From Peromyscus leucopus (taxonomy: Eukaryota; Chordata; Mammalia; Rodentia; Cricetidae): a stretch of 64,000 nt of DNA. Position numbers and translations under genes: made by a program. Shown here piece by piece: positions 23,119-36,060 of this stretch (position 1 is its first letter; each line of letters starts with the position of its first letter). Under the pieces are notes generated by a model. It was given only the letters and a program-made list of their open reading frames with translations, did no database searches and was not told the DNA's origin. The stretch spans positions 35,565,495-35,629,494 of the forward strand of contig NC_051075.1 in assembly GCF_004664715.2 (NCBI RefSeq), read 5' to 3'.

Positions 23119-23276
23119 GCTGGGCGGTGGTGGCGCACGCCTTTAATCCCAGCACTCGGGAGGCAGAGCCAGGCGGATCTCTTTGAGTTCGAGGCCAGCC
23201 TGGGCTACCAAGTGAGTTCCAGGAAAGGCGCAAAACTACACAGAGAAACCCTGTCTCAAAAGACCAAAAAAAAAAA
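23119..23276 (+). mobile_element. Young B1 SINE with 9-bp target duplication
   Basis: A full B1: head 'gctgggcggtggtggcgcac', 'ctttaatcccagcactcggg', pol III B box 'gagttcgaggcc', then 'aggaaaggcgcaaaactaca', 'cagagaaaccctgtctca' and an A tail. AATTATTGA flanks it at 23110-23118 and 23277-23285. Low divergence and intact A and B boxes suggest a recent insertion. The 'aaaggcgcaaa' 3' half is the cricetid form as I recall it. Confidence 0.96.
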
Positions 23277-23285
23277 AATTATTGA

Positions 23286-24988
23286 AAGTAAAATGTGTTT
23301 ATTTTGTATATTCTTTCAAAGATCTCTGTTCATAGAACTTACATCATAGATGGGTAAAATCCAGCAGCAGGATATTGTTGTAGTTTACAGAAAGTAAGGG
23401 CCTGCAGAATCCAGATGGGTCTCATGACAACTAGTCAAGAGTTCCTTGCAGATACAGGAACATTCTGTTAGCAGCCTTTTGGTAAGTTTTAAAAGACAAA
23501 GAATCCCCTTGAACTTCCTCAATAAATGCAAAACTAAGATGCATTTGTGGTTTTGCTTATGTGTATGAATGCAGTATGTGGCACACTGTGGCATCCCGTT
23601 CTAAAATACTACTGCTATTCTACTACCAAGAAAATGCAGGTAATGAATAGAAAGCCTAAGATGATAGACATTGCCAACCAAAAGCAATGATATTTCAGGG
23701 TAGCAGATAAATGTCTGATTTTTAGCTCATATGAATTCTGAAAATAAGAAACAGTGATTAAAGTAAGCCACTTAAAATTGATGGAATCAATACACAGAGA
23801 TTTTATTTTGACATCCATATAAACCCACAGTCCTGATTTATCATCAGCAAGTCCATCATTGTGACTTATTGAGCCTCAGATTGAACACACACTCAGTAGG
23901 ACTTAAATAGTCCCCAGTCCATTAATCATGCCACAAAATACCCTACAAGAAAGCCACGTGAGGATTCTTACTTTTTCATTTTTCTATCATATTCAACTAT
24001 TCCTTGCCTTGGGTGGTTTTCTTGTCAAGAAATTCAATATGGTGTTTTATTAGTTTGTACCCATGCCTACAAGTATTATTTTATCTTTTCTGCTATGTGC
24101 ATTTCCTTTAGGATGTATGATACAATTTGGTAGTGGAAATAATGGAAAAATAACTTAATTTATTTGTAAACTATATTTGAAGGGTGGAAGAAATAAATAT
24201 GAATCTTCCTTTTTTTTATCCAGCCTTATTGGACCCTCCGGAAAGCAGGAAATCTGGGGGAATGTGTTTTCAACTCTAGTTATGGCAACTGTTCAGCTTA
24301 GAGGGCAGATTTGAGAGCCTGAATTTTTCTATATATCTCAGAATTAAGTCCTGTGCAATGATTCCTCATTGATCACGGAGCCATTGAAAGATGCTCAGAA
24401 TAGTGTCCCTTGTTCTTAATGGCCCCAGGTCTATTTTATCTGGCCTTTAAATGGCTCATTAAAATTAACTTCTGAATCTTCCTAATCCCTATAATCTTAT
24501 GTTACAGTCTTGTGTGTATGTATGTGTAAATATATATATATATATGTATGTATGTATATATAGAGAGTAAATATATATGAATTATAGATGAAGAAAATAG
24601 AAATGTATATTTGTACATATGTACTATTGAATATAGGTATATATTTCAATACTAGAAGGCAAACAATCTTCAAAGGTTAGTGGGTATTACTATATATAGG
24701 CTGAAAAAGATAAATATTTCTATTCATATTCTTAATTGTAGTACTTTCATTCATATCTAAGGACAAATTACAACATTTCTAAGTAGTTCATTCTTTCCAA
24801 GAACACTTAGAAAATACCCAAAATACAGTATAAAATTGTTATCTTGAGATTATATTGACATTCATCCTGTACTTAGTTGTAAGATGTTAATGATCTAGTT
24901 TAAGGCCAGATTAAACATTGCACAAGAACCTTGACTCCCCATCTCAGCTTTTCCATGCTCATTCACTCCCTTTAGAGATATCTGATAC
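23286..24988. other. Unassigned AT-rich stretch with a TATG/TA-rich tract
   Basis: No gene recognised. A low-complexity TATG/TA tract spans about 24508-24576. Confidence 0.5.
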
Positions 24989-25466
24989 TGTTGTTTGTTT
25001 TTGCTGTTTTGAGGGACCCACCATTCTGTTCCTAAATACATCACACACAGAGGCTTATACATAATTAAAAATTCCCGGCCTTAGCTTGGCTTATTTCCAG
25101 CCAGCTGTCCTTAACTTCAATTATCCCATTTATCTTTTGCCTTTGTGCTTTTATCTTTGTCTGCTTCTGTGTACCTTTCATAATTTCTTACTCCATGTCT
25201 AGTTGTATAGCTGGGTGGCTGGCCTCTGATGTCTTCCTCATTATCTGGCTACTTCTTCTTCTACTCTCCTCCAAGATTTCTTCTTCTATCAATTCTCTCT
25301 GCCTGCCAGCCCCAGCTATCCTTTCTCTGCCTTGCCATTGGCTATTTAGCTCTTTATTAGACCATCAGGCACAGTGTATTAGACAAGCACAGTAACACAG
25401 CTTCACAGGATTAAACAAATGCAACATAAACAAAAGTAACACACCTTAAAATAATATTCCCCAACA
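24989..25466 (-). mobile_element. Solo LTR, family F, with 6-bp target duplication (one mismatch)
   Basis: It starts TGTTGTTTG and ends CCCCAACA. The flanks TGATAC (24983-24988) and TGGTAC (25467-25472) match in five of six bases. Landmarks: 'taaatacatcacacacagag', 'cttagcttggcttatttcca', 'ctgggtggctggcc', 'ccattggctatttagctctt', 'ttagaccatcaggc' and 'aacaaatgcaacataaacaa'. It is the best-preserved member of the family seen also at 5485, 6895 and 20010. Confidence 0.87.
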
Positions 25467-25472
25467 TGGTAC

Positions 25473-28371
25473 AAATCAGACATCAAAGTTTTCAAGCATC
25501 TCGGATTTGTCTGGGTGTTTAAGTTCAAACATCTTCTGTGATACAGATTAGAGAGGCTTCTACGAAAGGCAGCTCCTTGATTATATGCCCTCACAATATT
25601 CACTGAATATTGTATAAGTGTCAGAGATACACTGCATTCCCAAACATCAATGACCATGTCTTTCCTGTGGTATGTTCATAATCTGCCAATGTTATTTCCT
25701 CTGGAAATTTGGACTGTATGGTCATCAATACACTGCTTATCCTCCTTTAAAGCATGTAAAGTTTGAAAAATTTCCCTTTTTTCCTGTTTTTTTTTAATGA
25801 GGAGAGTAAAAGTTCAACTCTATCTTCTTCTGGAGTCTTGTGTCAGAAGACGCTGCACAGTCTTTCTACTTACTTTTCTGACTCATTTTGCCACTTGCTT
25901 GACTAGTCAGTCTTTCTTTCCATAAGTGTCACTTCTTATTATAGGACCCACTAACAATTTAACAATTATCCATATTTACAAATCTAAGCTCATAGATGTC
26001 AATGTGATTTGCTGGAAACAATGTATACCTTCAAGACTAGAATAAAAGCTAAAATATTAGCTTTACAATTCCTGGCAAAATGCCCTAAAATATTCTGGAC
26101 TCTATTGCAGTCAGTTGTAAAAATCAAAATGTTGGTATACACCCAAATGTTCATGTCAGAATGTAATACTAGTGTGATAACACATACCCAGGACACACAC
26201 GCACACACACACGCACACACACATGAGCATTCACAAGCACACTTGCTATATGAGAGGATATTAACATTCTAAATCAAATAGAGGGAATGAGTCCTTCCTC
26301 TCTGCTTTCTCATATTACTTGGACCCTTAATGGATTTAAGGCTGTCCACATGTCCTTTTGAGTATCAGTTGTCATTACTACATCAAAAGATTCAAATAGT
26401 AATCTTTCCTGAAAACACATTCAAAGTTAGACACAAAATTCCATTTGCCCAGTCATAGTCCCATAAGAATTTCTTAATCCATTGAAGTTGATATTCACAA
26501 TTAATAATTCCCAATAGTTAGATATCTCTTAACTATACAGAAAGCAAGAAAAAACATAGTAGGCATTTGAAACTATAATGTACATGCATGTATATATCAT
26601 TCCATACTTTTCTGCTAAAAAATAAGCTTAAAAGAAGTGGCAATTTCAAGGTGGTGAAATATAGTCTGTAATTAATTCTCATACAGTGACTACCATGGAG
26701 AATTTGTCCTTATTTTATCCATTCATTTGTGTTTCTAGCTTTTAAGCTGTCTGATCAGAGAGTTAATATGTTCTAATATTATCCTATACTTTTGCTTTTG
26801 AATATCATGTGTGTAAGTGGGATTTCAAAGATTTTATAACTACTTTTTTTCTTTAATACTAAAGATAGGAAGATTTGTTGCCTGTACTCACTTACCCTAT
26901 AAGTTCCCCAAATGGGCAAAAGATAAATTCAAAACAATATAGCACTATTACACAGTTGATAGAATATTCTACCTAAATGTTAATATAATACTCACACATA
27001 AGGCTGTGTTTGGAGATTCCTATAAGTCATTAAAAACTCTGACACAAATTAGAGTCAATGAATATCTTAATCAAAAATATATGAAAATTACAAACATATA
27101 GGAAATAGAATGTTAACATGTCTGTTGTCCAGCACAACTTTCTTGAAAATAGCCTTATCATTTTTGTCATACTTAAAATAAATCTTAAAATATACAATAT
27201 TATAGAAATATATGTGTGTGTGTGTGTACTGTTATATGTTCATGCAAGTATAAGTACTTTGCATGATAGGTTAATAAATTCTCCAGGATAGAACAAAAAT
27301 TGTGTTTTCTTACCCTCATGGTTTCTTATAAATATGTATTATAAATTATATATTGAATTGGTTTTATATTAGCTTATGAAACCAAAACATGCAAATTTCC
27401 TTTTAATGTAATAATATTTTTTACAATAAAGGGATACAAATTCTCATCTTGGAATAACTTTATTGAAAGCTACTATTTTATAAGCATTCACATACTTTAT
27501 ATATTAAAATAAATAGACTTTAACCCATGAAAAACAAACAAAACGATGAAAATACCTGTAATAGATACTAAGAAAAATTAATTAACTGAAAATTTGCATG
27601 GTTTGATATTTTGTGGTTTTATTAGGCTTAATTTACTATAAGTCAGTGTAGTTAATAATATGGTTAAATAAAGAAAAAAGGAAAAAAGAAAATTTCCAAA
27701 TTACCATCAATTATTTTAGGAAGTCTGTGACATTATGAATAATAAGTTATTGACAGCCTGCCCATTATGAAGTAACCTAAACAAATAACAAATATTTCAT
27801 TTACCTACAATGCTAATATTTCTTAAAATATTTTGGATGTCTTTTTGTTTGTGAATCTTGCCTTTAGTAGCTGAAACCCTCCAGCTAATTTGAGTGATCT
27901 AGTGGCAGTGAAAAAGGAGAGTTTTCTGTACTCTACAATAATACTTCATTAAATATATTAAAGCAACTGTGAGTCAAGTTGTCTTTCAAGTGTCATAAAA
28001 ATATAAGCAATGTTTCCTTACACAATGGTCTGTATGCTCAGAAATCATTTTCATAATATTTCTCTGTCAACATAAAAATCCCTTCTCACATTAAAATGCA
28101 AATTACATGCATTTAAAGTAACATTTAAAGTTAGAAATATATCATTTCTAGATTTAGACTGAAATTATTTTCAAAACTAACCTAATGATTTTAGAAATGG
28201 TCTTATAAAACTGAGGGCCTGACTTTATCCAGCAGAGCCTAATGTTGATACCACCTAACTTCACCTCCTTTCACCTGATAGGAATTCAACCTGTTCTTGA
28301 AACACATCTGTGAATTCTCAGAAGATTAGTGATTTGAAACTTAGTTTTTGCACAAATATCAACGTTGTAAG
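25473..28371. other. Unassigned, very AT-rich stretch
   Basis: About 2.9 kb with no credible gene. It contains a (CA)n-rich run at 26193-26224 and a short (TG) run near 27213. 27000-28300 is especially AT-rich. Confidence 0.5.
26193..26224. repeat. (CA)n microsatellite, interrupted
   Basis: CA repeats with three CG interruptions. Confidence 0.93.
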
Positions 28372-28376
28372 ATGAC

Positions 28377-28720
28377 TGTGGTAGTTTGAATGCAATTGCC
28401 CCTATAATTCCACAGGGAGTGGTACTAATAGTAGGTGTGGCCTTGTTACAGGAAGTGTGTCACTGTGGAGTTGGCTTTGAGGACTCATATATGCTCATGC
28501 TGTACCCATTGTCTCAGTCGTCTTTCTGTTGCTTGAGGATCAAAGAAGTAGAATTCTAAGCTCCTTCTTCAGCACCTTGTCTACCCACATGCCACATGTC
28601 CCACCATGATGATAATGGACTGAACTTCTGAAATGTAAGCCACCCAATCAAATATTTTCCTTATAAGAATTGCTGTGATCATAGTGCCTCTTCATAGTAA
28701 TAGAAACCCTAACTAAGACA
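28377..28720 (+). mobile_element. MaLR solo LTR (ORR1-type)
   Basis: It starts 'tgtggtagtttgaatgcaat' and ends 'gaaaccctaactaagaca'. 'ggtgtggccttgttacagga', 'agtgtgtcactgtggagttg', 'ctccttcttcagcacct', 'ccaccatgatgataatggac' and 'tgtaagccacccaatcaaat' are typical of rodent ORR1 LTRs. The flanks ATGAC (28372-28376) and ATGGC (28721-28725) are a plausible 5-bp target duplication with one change, as expected for ERVL-type elements. Confidence 0.88.
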
Positions 28721-28725
28721 ATGGC

Positions 28726-29123
28726 AAACTAACAGTTTCTTCTGTTCAACTCAGTAAGTCAATGAGAAGAATCAAGGCAACAAAGGAGATACTATACTTC
28801 CAAGAGAGAAGGAGAACAGGAACAGACAGCAAGAGAAAGGTCAAAGAAAGCTTAAAGTAAAGGGAGGGGACAAAGCAGAGAAAAGAAGGAAACAGTCCTC
28901 AACAATCCCCACTCAAGAGACGAACAGAACAGTTGACATATGAACAAGGCAATCAGAGAGCACAGGGAGCCCTGGTGACAAAACGGGACCATAGCCTCTG
29001 ACTTGAAGCCAATACAGGAATTGGGTTTGAAAGTGACTGCTTTTGTATGACAACTTAGCTGTAGAGAATAAGCCACTAAATTGAATGCCATATCTTAGAA
29101 TTCTGTGATCAGATGTCATCTTG

Positions 29124-29154
<31 letters not shown>

Positions 29155-29735
29155 TATCACATAAGACTGAGCTATTCTTGGGACCTGAAAACATGGACAA
29201 ATTGCAAGGTTGGGTCAAGAAATGCCAATCTTGCAGCCCAGGTGGGTAGACAACAACAACAATAAAAAGCTGTGAAGAAGCAAGAACCTGAAACAAACCC
29301 TCTAAGACTTTTTAAAGAGCCAGAAGTGAGAACTGTGGAAAGGCAGTTGTCAGTCTCCACCTTCTATGGCAAAGAGCAAGGTTTGCAGTGTGGTTGATTG
29401 ACTGACAGCCCTGAGCAGATGATAGAAGACTGCCCAGGTTTTGCAGCAGCCTCCATACCACCTGAGATTTATTGAAAGATCTAGACTTTTCATTGCTAAG
29501 CCTCAGACTGATCATTATTTGCTCCCCCTGACTTCAAATCTGGTGGTTTTGTCAGTGTTAACAGTTTTCTCCACTTGGAGTCATACTGTGAATGGAGCAC
29601 TCCAGAGAAAGCAGCTAAGACTACTCTTGCATAAAATATAAGACTTATTCAACCCAACAAATCAGCAAATCTCAACACAGAAACAGAGGACATATGAAAT
29701 TATACACTGATGGTAGGAATATAAGTTAGCCCAGC
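28726..29735. other. Unassigned stretch with an A26 tract
   Basis: Purine-rich on the plus strand at its left. A pure A26 run at 29124-29149 could be the tail of a retroposed RNA ending near 29123, but I recognise neither the upstream sequence nor a target duplication, and there is no AATAAA close upstream. No gene recognised. Confidence 0.5.
29124..29149. repeat. Poly(A)26 tract
   Basis: Uninterrupted run of A. Confidence 0.97.
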
Positions 29736-29737
29736 TA

Positions 29738-30125
29738 CTGTAAGCCACTGCACATGTGTTACAGTTGTATAGCTTGGTCTTCTTGTGGAACTCCTTACAG
29801 TGAGAGAGAGCAAGGGCTGTCTCTGACTCTTTTACCTACTTTTGAGACCCTTTCCTTTTACTGGATTGCCTCATCCAGCCTTAATAGGAAAGGAGGTGCC
29901 TAGTTTTACTGCAACTTGATTTGCAATGGCTGACTGTCATAGGATATCATGGGGAATATATGGGAGGTCTGCCCTTTTCTGAAGAGAAAGGAGAAGGAGC
30001 AGATGGGGATAAGAGAGAAGAGAAGTTGTGGGATGGGACTGGGAAGAGAGGGAGGAGGGGGGAGAAACTGTGATTGGGCTGGACAAAAATTGATTAATTA
30101 ATTGACTAATTAAAATATGAAGAAC
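29738..30125 (+). mobile_element. L1 3' UTR end, 5'-truncated
   Basis: 'gttacagttgtatagcttgg', 'ggctgtctctgactctttta', 'gattgcctcatccagcctta', 'ggaggtgcctagttttactg' and the GA-rich tract 29990-30065 match the rodent L1 3' UTR; the same blocks are at 59618-60499. It ends in AT-rich 'ttaattaattgactaatt'. Confidence 0.85.
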
Positions 30126-30422
30126 TAAAAGTAACAGCAAGGATTCAAAGCCCTAAGGAAACATATACAGTTTGAAAAAAGAGTCTCTCCTTGGGGTGAT
30201 AATGCTCCCCACAAGAGTCATATGCTAGCTAACAAAATCCCCCAGCACAGGAAACGTCCCTTTAAGCTGTTGATCAGGGGAAGTCCCAGAGATTCCCAGA
30301 ACAATCGAAGTTACTGGCTTTGCCCTTGATTGCCTCCCAGTATTTGAAAATAAATCTGTGTTCTATAAGACACCATGCACATTGGACTGAGAAGTTGGAG
30401 GGGCAGAGTTGGAAATGACCAA

Positions 30423-30794
30423 TGATGGCTGATGGTACTCTGTATGCTGTGAATGTGTTGTTCCATTGGTTGATAAATAAAATGCTGAGTGGCCAGTAGC
30501 CAAGTAGGAAGTATAGGCAGGATAAACAGACAAAGAGAATTCTGGGAAGAGGAAGGCTGAGTCAGGAGATGCTGCTAGCCGCTGCCATGAGAAGTAAGAT
30601 GTAAGGATACCGGTAAGCCACAAGCCACATGGCAAGGTATAGATTTATAGAAATGGGTTAATTTAAGATACAAGAATTAGATAGCATGAAGCCTGCTATG
30701 GTCACACAGTTTATAAGTAATATAAATTTCTGTGTGTTTACTTGGGTCTGAGTGGCTGTGGGCTGTAGTGGGACTGGAAAAATCCCCAGCTACA
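30423..30794 (+). mobile_element. Solo LTR, family A, with perfect 6-bp target duplication GACCAA
   Basis: It starts TGATGGCTGATGG and ends CCCAGCTACA. GACCAA lies at 30417-30422 and 30795-30800. Landmarks: 'ttggttgataaataaaatgc', 'gagtggccagtagccaagta', 'agagaattctgggaagagga', 'catggcaaggtatagattta' and 'ttacttgggtctgagtggct'. Confidence 0.93.
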
Positions 30795-30800
30795 GACCAA

Positions 30801-31195
30801 GAAACCTCCATCCTCAGGAATCACTCTCCTAGGACCAAAAGGTTCTATTCAAAAGTCTAATAGTGAAAAGAAATCAATAGTATCTTCCTGGCTATGATGC
30901 TTATGAACCACAACAATGACCATTCCAGCAACATAGCCCCAAAAGTGCAATAGTATGTATCTTAGTGGCAAACCAGCAGCTGTTTCATTGGACTTAAGGC
31001 CTGTTCACTATGAAGGAATGAAGACCTGATAAGCTTAGCCTAATATTCATGGCTGATGAGGTAATCGACACTAGAGGAATACTGACTGCCACTCTTCTAA
31101 GTTAGTACAGTTTCTAAGTGTGTTCTAAATGTTTATCCTTCAGACCTACAAATAGGTATAATTCTCACTCTTTACCAAAGGATTTATTTTTTGTG
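30801..31195. other. Unassigned stretch
   Basis: Nothing recognised. Confidence 0.4.
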
Positions 31196-31199
31196 TTAG

Positions 31200-31625
31200 A
31201 TTTATATCATCACAGAAATGTACACATGGTCAACATGTAGAGAACAACTTACCATGAAGTATCAACCCTTACTGATACATCTACAATGCAGAAGCTACAC
31301 CAAAAGCTTAGGAAACATGACAAAAAAGGGAGCAGAAAAATACAAAGAGCCAGAAGACCGAAGTGTCTGCTTTGTATTCTCTCATACTTGGAATCTAGAA
31401 AAGAGGGAAAAAAATAAAACAAACACATTTTTGTAGAAGCGGGACAATTGGAGAAGATCAGGGGTAATGAAAGGATATGTAAGGGTCCTCTTGATGCTAG
31501 GAAGTGATAATCAACACTGTGAATATGATTAAAATGTTATATGCTCATATAAAAATGTCATGATGAAACACATTGTTCTGTACAATATGTACTCACTTAA
31601 AACTTTTAAATAAAAACATACTCCA
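31200..31625 (+). mobile_element. Old L1 (Lx-type) 3' end
   Basis: 'acatggtcaacatgtagaga', 'gtatcaacccttactgatac', 'atgcagaagctacacca', 'aaagagccagaagacc' and, near the end, 'atgattaaaatgttatatgc' and 'aaatgtcatgatgaaacaca' match the terminal part of old rodent L1 3' UTRs, followed by an A-rich tail. Confidence 0.7.
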
Positions 31626-31729
31626 CTAGTATAGATTTATAACAAAATACCACTATATTAAATTTTGCTCCTTAATACAAATTAATATGACATTCATTGG
31701 GAATTTTTATGATTAATAAAAATTGTGAA

Positions 31730-31885
31730 TTCCACGGTGGTGACATATTCTTCCAACCTGAGTACTAGAGAGATGAGGTTCAAAGATCACCCCAAGCTTG
31801 AGGTAACCTGGAATACACAATGAGTTTCTGGCTAGTCTAGGCTACATATCAAGTTCATATCTCAAAACAATCCTTTAAGATTATT
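31730..31885 (+). mobile_element. Old degraded B1-type SINE
   Basis: 'ccacggtggtgacat', 'cctgagtactagagagatga', 'ggttcaaagatcacccca' and 'ggctagtctaggctacatat' follow B1 or PB1 order; heavily diverged. Confidence 0.55.
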
Positions 31886-32886
31886 TTGTACAGTGGGGTA
31901 AATATAATGATAAAACAATTACTTATAAGACATGAAGAATAACTTCTTGTATAATACACAATTATCTTATAGAACTTTTTTTTAATTTAGCTAGTGTTTT
32001 TCACTTACAAAAATTTATAAATGTATGTAATTTGGTCATTTTCACCTTCCCCATTATATTTTTTATAGTTCAAGAAATCAAAATATTTAAGGATTAATTT
32101 TTAAAAGCTATCAGATGTAGACTCAGACATCTGAAAGCTCAAAAACAGGAAAAGTGAGAGTATCTACTTTATAACCTGCCCAGAAGATAGAGATCATATA
32201 TAACTTAAGCCGTTTACTAACCTAGGATCACTTTCATAAGCAAAGTTAAGTGATGATAATTTTGGTATACAAATATAAGTAAGTTTACTTTCAAATAAGT
32301 AAAGATCTACAGTCCTCAACTAGTTAAAACTATGGTCCTTACCAATCTCATCTTGTTCCATAAATAAAAAGATGATTTATGTTAGAAAAAGATATTCATT
32401 TATCCCAGCATGTTAGCAGATTAAAGTAATTGAGTAGAAATGGCCCCATACTTTGAAATGGTTTCATGATACTTAGCTTTAAAAATTGATGAACGATCAA
32501 AGCTTAAAGAGGAGAAAATTTCACCTATAATAAAGGATAACTTCTAGGCACATTAAACAGCCTTAGTCTGTGTTGTGAAATGCTAGAAATGTGCTGCTTT
32601 GAGGAAAAAAATTGAAGGATTTTCCTTTGATCATGAGAGAGACTTGCTATTCTACCCACTGTGATAGGAAGAGGCAGAAGATTGAGAGGAGACAATCATA
32701 TGCTATCCATATTTTTCAGAAAATTGGAAAAATGCCATTAAAATTTTAATACAAACATAGTTTACAGTTTGGAGACATATACCCTCAAATTCAGAACATT
32801 GTTTAGTTCTTATTAATAAGAAATTGTAAAAAGACCACAAAAGTAATACTACTCACTGAAATGCTTAAAACAAACAAAAAACATCT
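31886..32886. other. Unassigned AT-rich stretch
   Basis: No gene or named repeat recognised. Confidence 0.45.
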
Positions 32887-32901
32887 AGAAATATAACTTT
32901 G

Positions 32902-33084
32902 GCCGGGTGGTGGTGGCGCATGCCTTTAATCCCAGCACTTGGGAGGCAGAGGCAGGCGGATCTTTGTGAGTTCAAGGCCAGCCTGGTCTACAGAGCGAGC
33001 TCCAGGAAAGGCGCAAAGCTACACAGAGAAACCCTGTCTCGAAAAACCAAAAAAAAAAAAAAAAAGAAAAAAAAGAAAAAAAAA
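32902..33084 (+). mobile_element. Young B1 SINE with 15-bp target duplication
   Basis: A full B1 from 'gccgggtggtggtggcgcat' through B box 'gagttcaaggcc', 'aggaaaggcgcaaagctaca' and 'gagaaaccctgtctcgaaaa' to a long A-rich tail with G interruptions. AGAAATATAACTTTG flanks it perfectly at 32887-32901 and 33085-33099. The frame at 32899-33123 is only B1 read through. Confidence 0.97.
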
Positions 33085-33099
33085 AGAAATATAACTTTG

Positions 33100-35952
33100 A
33101 AGGAAGAGAAATATATAAAATAGTTTTAAGTTGTAACACTTTACCACAAAACTTTTTAAAGTTTTATGTACTCACTATTTTCTTTCAGTTTGTTCCATAC
33201 ATTTAATGCATATGTCACTGAATTTTCAGGAATTTTTGAGAAATGTAATGGTCACCTGAAATACAAAATATTAAAGAATGTCTAGAAATTTCCAGAAGGC
33301 TAAGCATATTTAAGGCTAAACTCTGAAACCCAATATAATAAACCACTTTTATGATTGATGAATTACTCTGAAAGGCAAGATAAATGACAGTCAAATAACA
33401 TTTTCTCAATCTATAACATTTAAAAGACATTAAGGAGGCTGAGGGCAGCCACTTCAATAAAGAGTCACAGTCCTTTATCTACCACCTCCTTCCAGAACTG
33501 CCTACCAGTAGCTGAGGGGTAAAATGCTCCAAGGGAGAACTCACACTCTAAGATCAGACAACCACCGTTACTTCCAGGATCTACAGCAGTGAATTGAATT
33601 AATAGCAAACTTGAGGAAGGATTATATTCACATATTCCATATGAGTGACAGACATGTTGACATCCTTGTGTTTCAGCCTGTTCCTTCTCTCATAACCTTT
33701 TCAAACAAAGTGTTAAGAGAATTACTATTAAAGAAAACCATGCTCAGATCCACCTTACAGTGGATCTTCTGAGACCATAGACTACCTTAAAGTGGGGATG
33801 TCTCTTGTATTCAAAACAGGCTGAGTTGATGTCTTTTAGAACACTCATATTTGGCCAGTGGGTATTCAATATCATAGTGGAAAAAATATGACTAAGAATA
33901 AGGCAACTTCTCACTTTCAACCCAAGCATGAAGTATACCAGTAAAATTTCTCGTGGGAACACAAGAATTAATAATACCCACAAGTATTGGCTTCCAACTC
34001 TAATTGTTATATCATATGTAATTGATATTTATATTTGAAATATATTATATATTTCAAAACCTAACCTTGGCAAGACATAGGATTTGATTGTTCACCTGGA
34101 AAGTGTCTTGTTTATTCACAACAGAAAAAAATAACCAGATCAGAACCAGTTTATGCATAAATGGAACAGAAAACAGCCTGTTCTAACTTCTGTTTTCCAA
34201 ATGCATGTGAAGCATTAGCCGCAAAACCATCACAAAGTATACTCTATCGATGCCATCCTAGTAATCAGACCAGAGGAGCAAGAGTTGACAAGTGCTTTGG
34301 AGTCTTTGATAAGATGCTAGCAGATAGAAGATAGCAAATAAGCAACATCACTGAGGCTTTCAAAAATCCAGCAGTGTAGAGCATAGCATCCAAACTAAAA
34401 GATATATTTTTATATCTATACTTCTATTACTAAGGTGCATGCAACATCTTACAAGTTTCTTTGTTGTGTAAATATATGTTCTGCATTTATGAATGCTTGA
34501 AAATCCTTTCAGTGGCTGAGTCAAATATTACTAATGCCAAGTGGGGATGTAATGAATATTCTTTGGGAGTTATAGACTGTGAGCAATTACTCTGGTGACT
34601 TGAGCCATACACAACTTAAGAACTTATGATCTTAAGGATGCCATTGAGAAAATAAAATAATGCAGTCTGTGACAAACATCAGAAGAAGAAACATAGTGCA
34701 GCTATTTCAAGTAAAAGCTATGTCATATGGATCAAACATGGATTTATATGTGTGTGTGTGTGTGTGTGTGAAATATTCATGTGTGTGTGTGATAAAATGT
34801 ACTAGGAAAAGGTTAAGAGTATCAAGGCTTCAATCATAAGGTCTGTTCTCTCAGGTATCCCCAGAATCAAAAGTGGAGTGAATAGCAGTGTGCTAGAATG
34901 GACTTTTCACCAATGGGATATACAGATATGTGCAAAATGAACAAAGAGGCACCATTCCCTCAACCCATATCTATAACCAAGCAACTATGATCATGTCTAC
35001 CCAAAAATGGAGTAAAAATTCTTCCCAACTTCATTCACAAATATACAAAATTTCTATTTGAGTATAAGCTAAAATGCATGCTACACTACATTTCTACTTT
35101 GCAGTAGAAATTTGAGGTAATGCACCAGGAATTCAGTAGCAAGGCTAATTTATTTTGGCCTTCAAATGGAAATAGTAGCATAGGAGAAGTAAATCACGTA
35201 TTTGGCAACTTGGAGATGCACAAGGCTGTCTATATATTTATTCCTCTACCAAATTCTATGTTAAATGGACAGTGTAAACCCATAGTATAAAGAGAGCATG
35301 GTGACTAGACGTGTATCAAACCTTTGAGGGAGACACATCTTCCTAGTTAAGTCACTAGATGAGTAGCAGAGCCAGCCAGTTTGTACTGACTATATTCCTT
35401 TTGTAAAATTATTCAGTTAAAAAAAAGACTACCAAGAGTCTGGAGAAACTGATAAGCTGTCTTCAGTACATGAAGCAAGTAAGAAGAAATGATAGCATAT
35501 TCTACAAAGTGTCATGTACTAGGATCAAAATGTTGGGATTGTTGTCAGCTGCGAGTCTCATATTTGTCCTTTCATGGAAACTGCACTTGGCCAAGAGAGC
35601 CATTACACTAAGACATATACCTTCCCTAAGGTACCTTCCAATGACTAATAGACTTGAGCATTCTGCAAGCTTTAATCTCTACCTCAATTGGGTTAATTTC
35701 GTGAAGGTTGAGTCTGTCCTCAGAACTCATCATGGTATTGACTGCAACCTTTTTTTTGTACAAGCTTACCAGATCCTTCCTTTGTCTAATCCTGCTTCCA
35801 TCATTCTCTCATAAGATTTCTTCTTGAGAACACTCTACAGTAACCCACGTGCAAACCCGTGGCCAGAATCCCATTCCAATGAAAACAAGAACACTAGATA
35901 TAACAACGTGGCAGCTTTTTCACTTGACAGAAATTTGTTAATGCTTAAGATG
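33100..35952. other. Unassigned AT-rich stretch
   Basis: No gene recognised. It contains an interrupted (TG)n at 34748-34791. The 114-codon frame at 35470-35814 has no family motif; its end and flank (about 35760-35880, 'ctgcttccatcattctctca') resemble the tail of an ancient mammalian repeat whose name I cannot give. Confidence 0.45.
34748..34791. repeat. (TG)n, interrupted
   Basis: Two TG runs separated by 'aaatattcat'. Confidence 0.93.
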
Positions 35953-36060
35953 GGCAAGGTATTGCAAAGCTGTAATCCTCGTATTTGGGAGACTGAAGCA
36001 GGAGAATCAAAAATAGAAGGCAGCCTATACTATAGACGTTGACCTTGTCTCAAAAAAAAT
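35953..36060 (+). mobile_element. Old degraded B1-type SINE
   Basis: 'gggcaaggtattgcaaagct', 'gtaatcctcgtatttgggag', 'actgaagcaggagaatcaaa' and 'gaccttgtctcaaaaaaaat' follow B1 order. Confidence 0.6.

Noticed and set aside
35470..35814. 114-codon plus-strand frame, among the longest in the window
   Set aside because: No domain, signal or codon pattern that I recognise; its 3' part runs into sequence resembling an ancient repeat.
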